Positions 7,328 to 9,374 of a stretch of DNA of 9,374 nucleotides are shown here, one piece after another. The position numbers and the translations under genes are program-made. The stretch covers positions 1 to 9,374 of the forward strand of contig JAWLES010000093.1 of NCBI GenBank assembly GCA_041685935.1, written 5' to 3'. Position 1 is the stretch's first letter, and every line of letters starts with the position of its first letter. The notes below the pieces were generated by a model. It was not told the DNA's origin, ran no database searches, and worked only from the letters and a program-made list of their open reading frames with translations. The DNA is from JAIPEK01 sp041685935 (GTDB taxonomy: Bacteria; Desulfobacterota; Desulfobacteria; Desulfobacterales; Desulfobacteraceae).

Positions 7328-7942
7328 TTACCTCGAATAGCCTGCAGGCGCTGAGTTAAAAATTACATCCTTTTTTTTATCCGACAGGTTCGAACGCTTT
7401 TCGATCATTGTATAGGGAAACAACCGGATCGGTTTCAGGTTGAACGATTTGGAAAAAAGGGTTTCAAATATTTCATTGGCCGCTTTCTGGGTGGTGTACA
7501 GATAAGCGGTTGATTCTTCATAATTCCAGAGCACTTCGTATATATTCGGAACGGAAGGAATCTGCCTTAAGAGTCTGTCAAGAACCTCGTCTTTGATTTC
7601 TGACTTTTCGTTTTTGCTGACAAATTCCCTGCCGCTTTTTTCAAGGCGTTTTGCAGTTTCAATGGATACATGCTTTTTAACGAGTTTCGCAGGAACCGAC
7701 TTTTTGTCTATTCTCAGGTTAAAAAGAAAGTAAGTACCGAAAATAAAGGAATATTTTTCAAAATCAACGTCATAAGGGCTCTCATAAGGAACCCAGCCCA
7801 CGGAGATTTCACTGTATTCATTTTCAATTTTTGGAATAGCGTATTCGGACAGACCCTGCCGGACTTTTTCCATGACCGAATCTTCAAAGGAGTCCTCGAT
7901 ATGGTACCTTGAAATGGATGATGTTGCAGATAAAAATCCCAT
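7328..7942 (-). CDS. RdgC-like protein (recombination-associated, N-terminal region)
   Basis: 204 residues. E. coli RdgC is a ring-shaped dimer of 303-residue subunits that coats double-stranded DNA and restrains RecA. Resemblance lies in the order and spacing of several blocks: VGWVPYESPYD (48-58) against MGWVPPMGSH, KKSVPAKLVKKHV (80-92) against EKILPSPVIKQAL, SEIKDEVLDRLL (114-125) against DSLKDEVLHSLL, and a following strand-strand-helix segment up to LKPIRLFPYTM (169-179) against SLPVVPLS. The remaining C-terminal part of RdgC is missing here, and the chain stops cleanly at TAA (7328-7330). The start has a strong AGGAG six bases upstream. It is first of a two-gene unit with the 181-residue protein, upstream of dnaN-gyrB. 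The comparison is from memory of the E. coli sequence. Family membership is likely; conserved function is not shown. Confidence 0.7.
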   Translation of the reverse strand: MGFLSATSSISRYHIEDSFEDSVMEKVRQGLSEYAIPKIENEYSEISVGWVPYESPYDVDFEKYSFIFGTYFLFNLRIDKKSVPAKLVKKHVSIETAKRLEKSGREFVSKNEKSEIKDEVLDRLLRQIPSVPNIYEVLWNYEESTAYLYTTQKAANEIFETLFSKSFNLKPIRLFPYTMIEKRSNLSDKKKDVIFNSAPAGYSR

Positions 7943-8106
7943 TAAATCTCCTGTACAAATAGTTGAAAAATATGGTTAACGTCCAGGGAGGTATCCTATC
8001 ACAGGACACAAAATATAGAAAGATAGGTGTTTACATCTCATCACAAGTATTGTATTAAAATCGAGCGTACCATTTTTAGGATTCTCATGTAAAAAGAGGT
8101 GATTAT
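7943..8106. promoter_or_regulatory. Divergent promoter region between the RdgC-like pair and nifJ
   Basis: This 164-base gap must hold start signals for both directions. On the plus strand TTTACA (8030-8035) and TATTAA (8053-8058) are 17 bases apart and form a plausible sigma-70 promoter for nifJ. GAGGTGAT (8097-8104), close to the full anti-Shine-Dalgarno complement, lies just before its ATG. I see no convincing minus-strand promoter. An imperfect inverted repeat sits at 7991-8009. Confidence 0.45.
7991..8009. repeat. Imperfect inverted repeat in the divergent intergenic region
   Basis: GTATCCT (7991-7997) and AGGACAC (8003-8009) pair at six of seven positions around ATCAC. It lies upstream of the nifJ promoter candidate and within the likely promoter zone of the opposite gene, so it could be an operator for either. 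It does not match an operator I can name, including Rex sites. Confidence 0.35.
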
Positions 8107-9374
8107 ATGAACAGAAAAATGCAGACAATAGATGGAAACACCGCAGCCACCCATGTAGCGTATGCAATGAGTGATGTGGCGGCCATATATCCCATTACTC
8201 CTTCGAGCCCGCTGGGCGAGATTGCAGATGACTGGGCTTCCAAGGGAAGAAAAAATATTTTCGGAAACGTCCTTCATATCAAACAGATGCAGTCTGAAGC
8301 AGGCGCCGCAGGAGCGGTGCACGGGTCCTTGGCCGCAGGAGCTCTTACCACGACGTTCACCGCTTCCCAGGGGCTTCTTCTGAAAATACCCAACATGTAC
8401 AAAATTTCCGGCGAGCTCCTTCCGTGTGTTTTTCATATTACTGCAAGATCCCTTTCAGCACACGCACTTTCCATTTTCGGGGATCATTCGGACGTAATGT
8501 CCGCACGGCAGACCGGGTTTGCCATGCTTGCCTCCAATTCGGTCCAGGAAGCCATGGATCTTGCTCTGGTAGCTCATCTTGCGACAATCGAAGGCAGTCT
8601 TCCGTTCATGCATTTTTATGACGGCTTCAGGACCTCCCATGAGATACAGAAGATAGAGATGATAGATTACGAGGACATGGCCTCGCTTTTCAACTGGAAA
8701 GCACTGAAAAGGTTCAGAAAGAGGGCAATGAACCCTGAAAACCCCAACACAAGGGGAACCGCCCAGAATCCTGATATATATTTCCAGGGAAGGGAAGCCG
8801 CGAACCCTTATTATATCGAGATTCCGCATATCGTGCAAAAGTACATGAAAAAGGTTGGTGATCTCACCGGCAGGAAGTACAATCTGTTTGACTATACAGG
8901 CGATCCTGAAGCAGAAAGAATTATCGTGGCAATGGGATCGGGTTGTGAAGCCATTGAAGAGTCCGTGGAAAAACTGAACAGGCAAGGTGAACGGGTCGGT
9001 CTTGTGAAAGTCCGCCTTTACAGACCTTTTGTTACGGATGCTTTTATGGCGGCGATTCCAGCCACCGCGGAAACCATAACCGTCCTTGACCGTACCAAGG
9101 AGCCGGGCAGCCTTGGAGAGCCTTTATACAACGATGTATGTACCGCGTTCATGGAAAAGGGCGAGTCTCCAAGAATAGTTGGCGGCCGTTACGGGCTGAG
9201 TTCCAAGGAGTTCAACCCGTCAATGATCAAGGCGGTGTATGACAACATGAAATCCGCAGGCCCGAAAAACCATTTTACGGTAGGCATAAAAGACGACATT
9301 ACCCATACATCCCTTGAGGAAAAGAAAGGTTTCAATCCCGCTCCTGAAGGAACAGTGAGTGCAAAATTCTGGGG
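8107..9374 (+). CDS. nifJ: Pyruvate:ferredoxin (flavodoxin) oxidoreductase, N-terminal part; runs off window
   Basis: The frame is open for 422 codons from 8107 to the window edge with no stop. The enzyme oxidatively decarboxylates pyruvate to acetyl-CoA and CO2 and reduces ferredoxin, a central reaction in anaerobes. What is visible covers the pyruvate-binding domain I, domain II and the start of domain III of the single-chain, roughly 1,200-residue form. Active-site residues line up with D. africanus numbering without offset: T31 in YPITPSS, E64 in QSEAGAAGAVHG and R114 in HITARS. Further signatures are FTASQGLLLKIPNMYKISGELLP, GDHSDVMSARQTGFAML, MHFYDGFRTSHEIQKIE, NPDIYFQGREAANPYY and LDRTKEPGSLGEPLY. 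The TPP-binding and iron-sulfur cluster domains lie beyond the window. A near-ideal ribosome binding site (8097-8104) fixes the start. The closeness to the D. africanus protein is the best taxonomic hint here. Confidence 0.96.
   Translation, partial: MNRKMQTIDGNTAATHVAYAMSDVAAIYPITPSSPLGEIADDWASKGRKNIFGNVLHIKQMQSEAGAAGAVHGSLAAGALTTTFTASQGLLLKIPNMYKISGELLPCVFHITARSLSAHALSIFGDHSDVMSARQTGFAMLASNSVQEAMDLALVAHLATIEGSLPFMHFYDGFRTSHEIQKIEMIDYEDMASLFNWKALKRFRKRAMNPENPNTRGTAQNPDIYFQGREAANPYYIEIPHIVQKYMKKVGDLTGRKYNLFDYTGDPEAERIIVAMGSGCEAIEESVEKLNRQGERVGLVKVRLYRPFVTDAFMAAIPATAETITVLDRTKEPGSLGEPLYNDVCTAFMEKGESPRIVGGRYGLSSKEFNPSMIKAVYDNMKSAGPKNHFTVGIKDDITHTSLEEKKGFNPAPEGTVSAKFW

Noticed and set aside
7320..7331. 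Frameshifted rdgC pseudogene
   Set aside because: The upstream frame ends in a clean stop, and a ribosome binding site and ATG follow at normal spacing, so two separate intact genes fit better than a recent frameshift.
7971..7990. Rex-type redox operator upstream of nifJ
   Set aside because: TTGAA and TTAAC segments in this area are not reverse complements and do not form the expected palindrome.
8041..8985. Minus-strand open frames of 131 and 176 codons opposite nifJ
   Set aside because: They lie antisense to strongly conserved oxidoreductase sequence and their translations look like random composition.

Overview
The window looks like chromosomal sequence from a Gram-negative, anaerobic bacterium, most likely of the Desulfobacterota (deltaproteobacterial) type. 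The evidence is a single-chain pyruvate:ferredoxin oxidoreductase whose N-terminal part matches my recollection of the Desulfovibrio africanus enzyme residue for residue at the active site, a GyrB of about 805 residues with the Gram-negative C-terminal insert, and moderate GC content. The assignment is inferred from protein resemblance; no rRNA gene or other taxonomic marker is present.

Layout. Bases 1-189 (+) hold the C-terminal end of a universal stress protein, which overlaps by ATGA a BCCT-family betaine/choline/carnitine-type transporter (186-1670, +). After a 116-base gap with a small terminator-like hairpin comes an AlaC-type PLP aminotransferase (1787-2983, +). It converges, with only 20 bases between, on a minus-strand replication cluster: gyrB (3004-5421) preceded by dnaN (5418-6539), again overlapping by ATGA. 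Upstream of dnaN is a 237-base, very AT-rich gap with several inverted repeats. Beyond it are two small minus-strand genes (6777-7322 and 7328-7942). The first transcribed is clearly related to RdgC, the RecA-antagonising DNA-binding protein; the second is tightly coupled to it and is probably the rest of a split RdgC-like protein. A 164-base divergent promoter region separates this pair from the start of nifJ/por (8107 to beyond 9374, +).

How the genes relate. The minus-strand block is a DNA-maintenance neighbourhood (RdgC-like pair, beta clamp, gyrase B). It differs from the textbook dnaA-dnaN-recF-gyrB order in two ways: recF is absent between dnaN and gyrB, and the RdgC-like pair sits where dnaA is often found. 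The left plus-strand pair is probably an osmolyte uptake module with its own stress protein. The aminotransferase and the pyruvate:ferredoxin oxidoreductase both work at pyruvate but are not co-transcribed.

No mobile element, CRISPR array, tRNA or rRNA was seen. The most unusual item is the two-gene RdgC-like arrangement next to a recF-less dnaN-gyrB pair. I found no clearly new defence or biosynthetic system.
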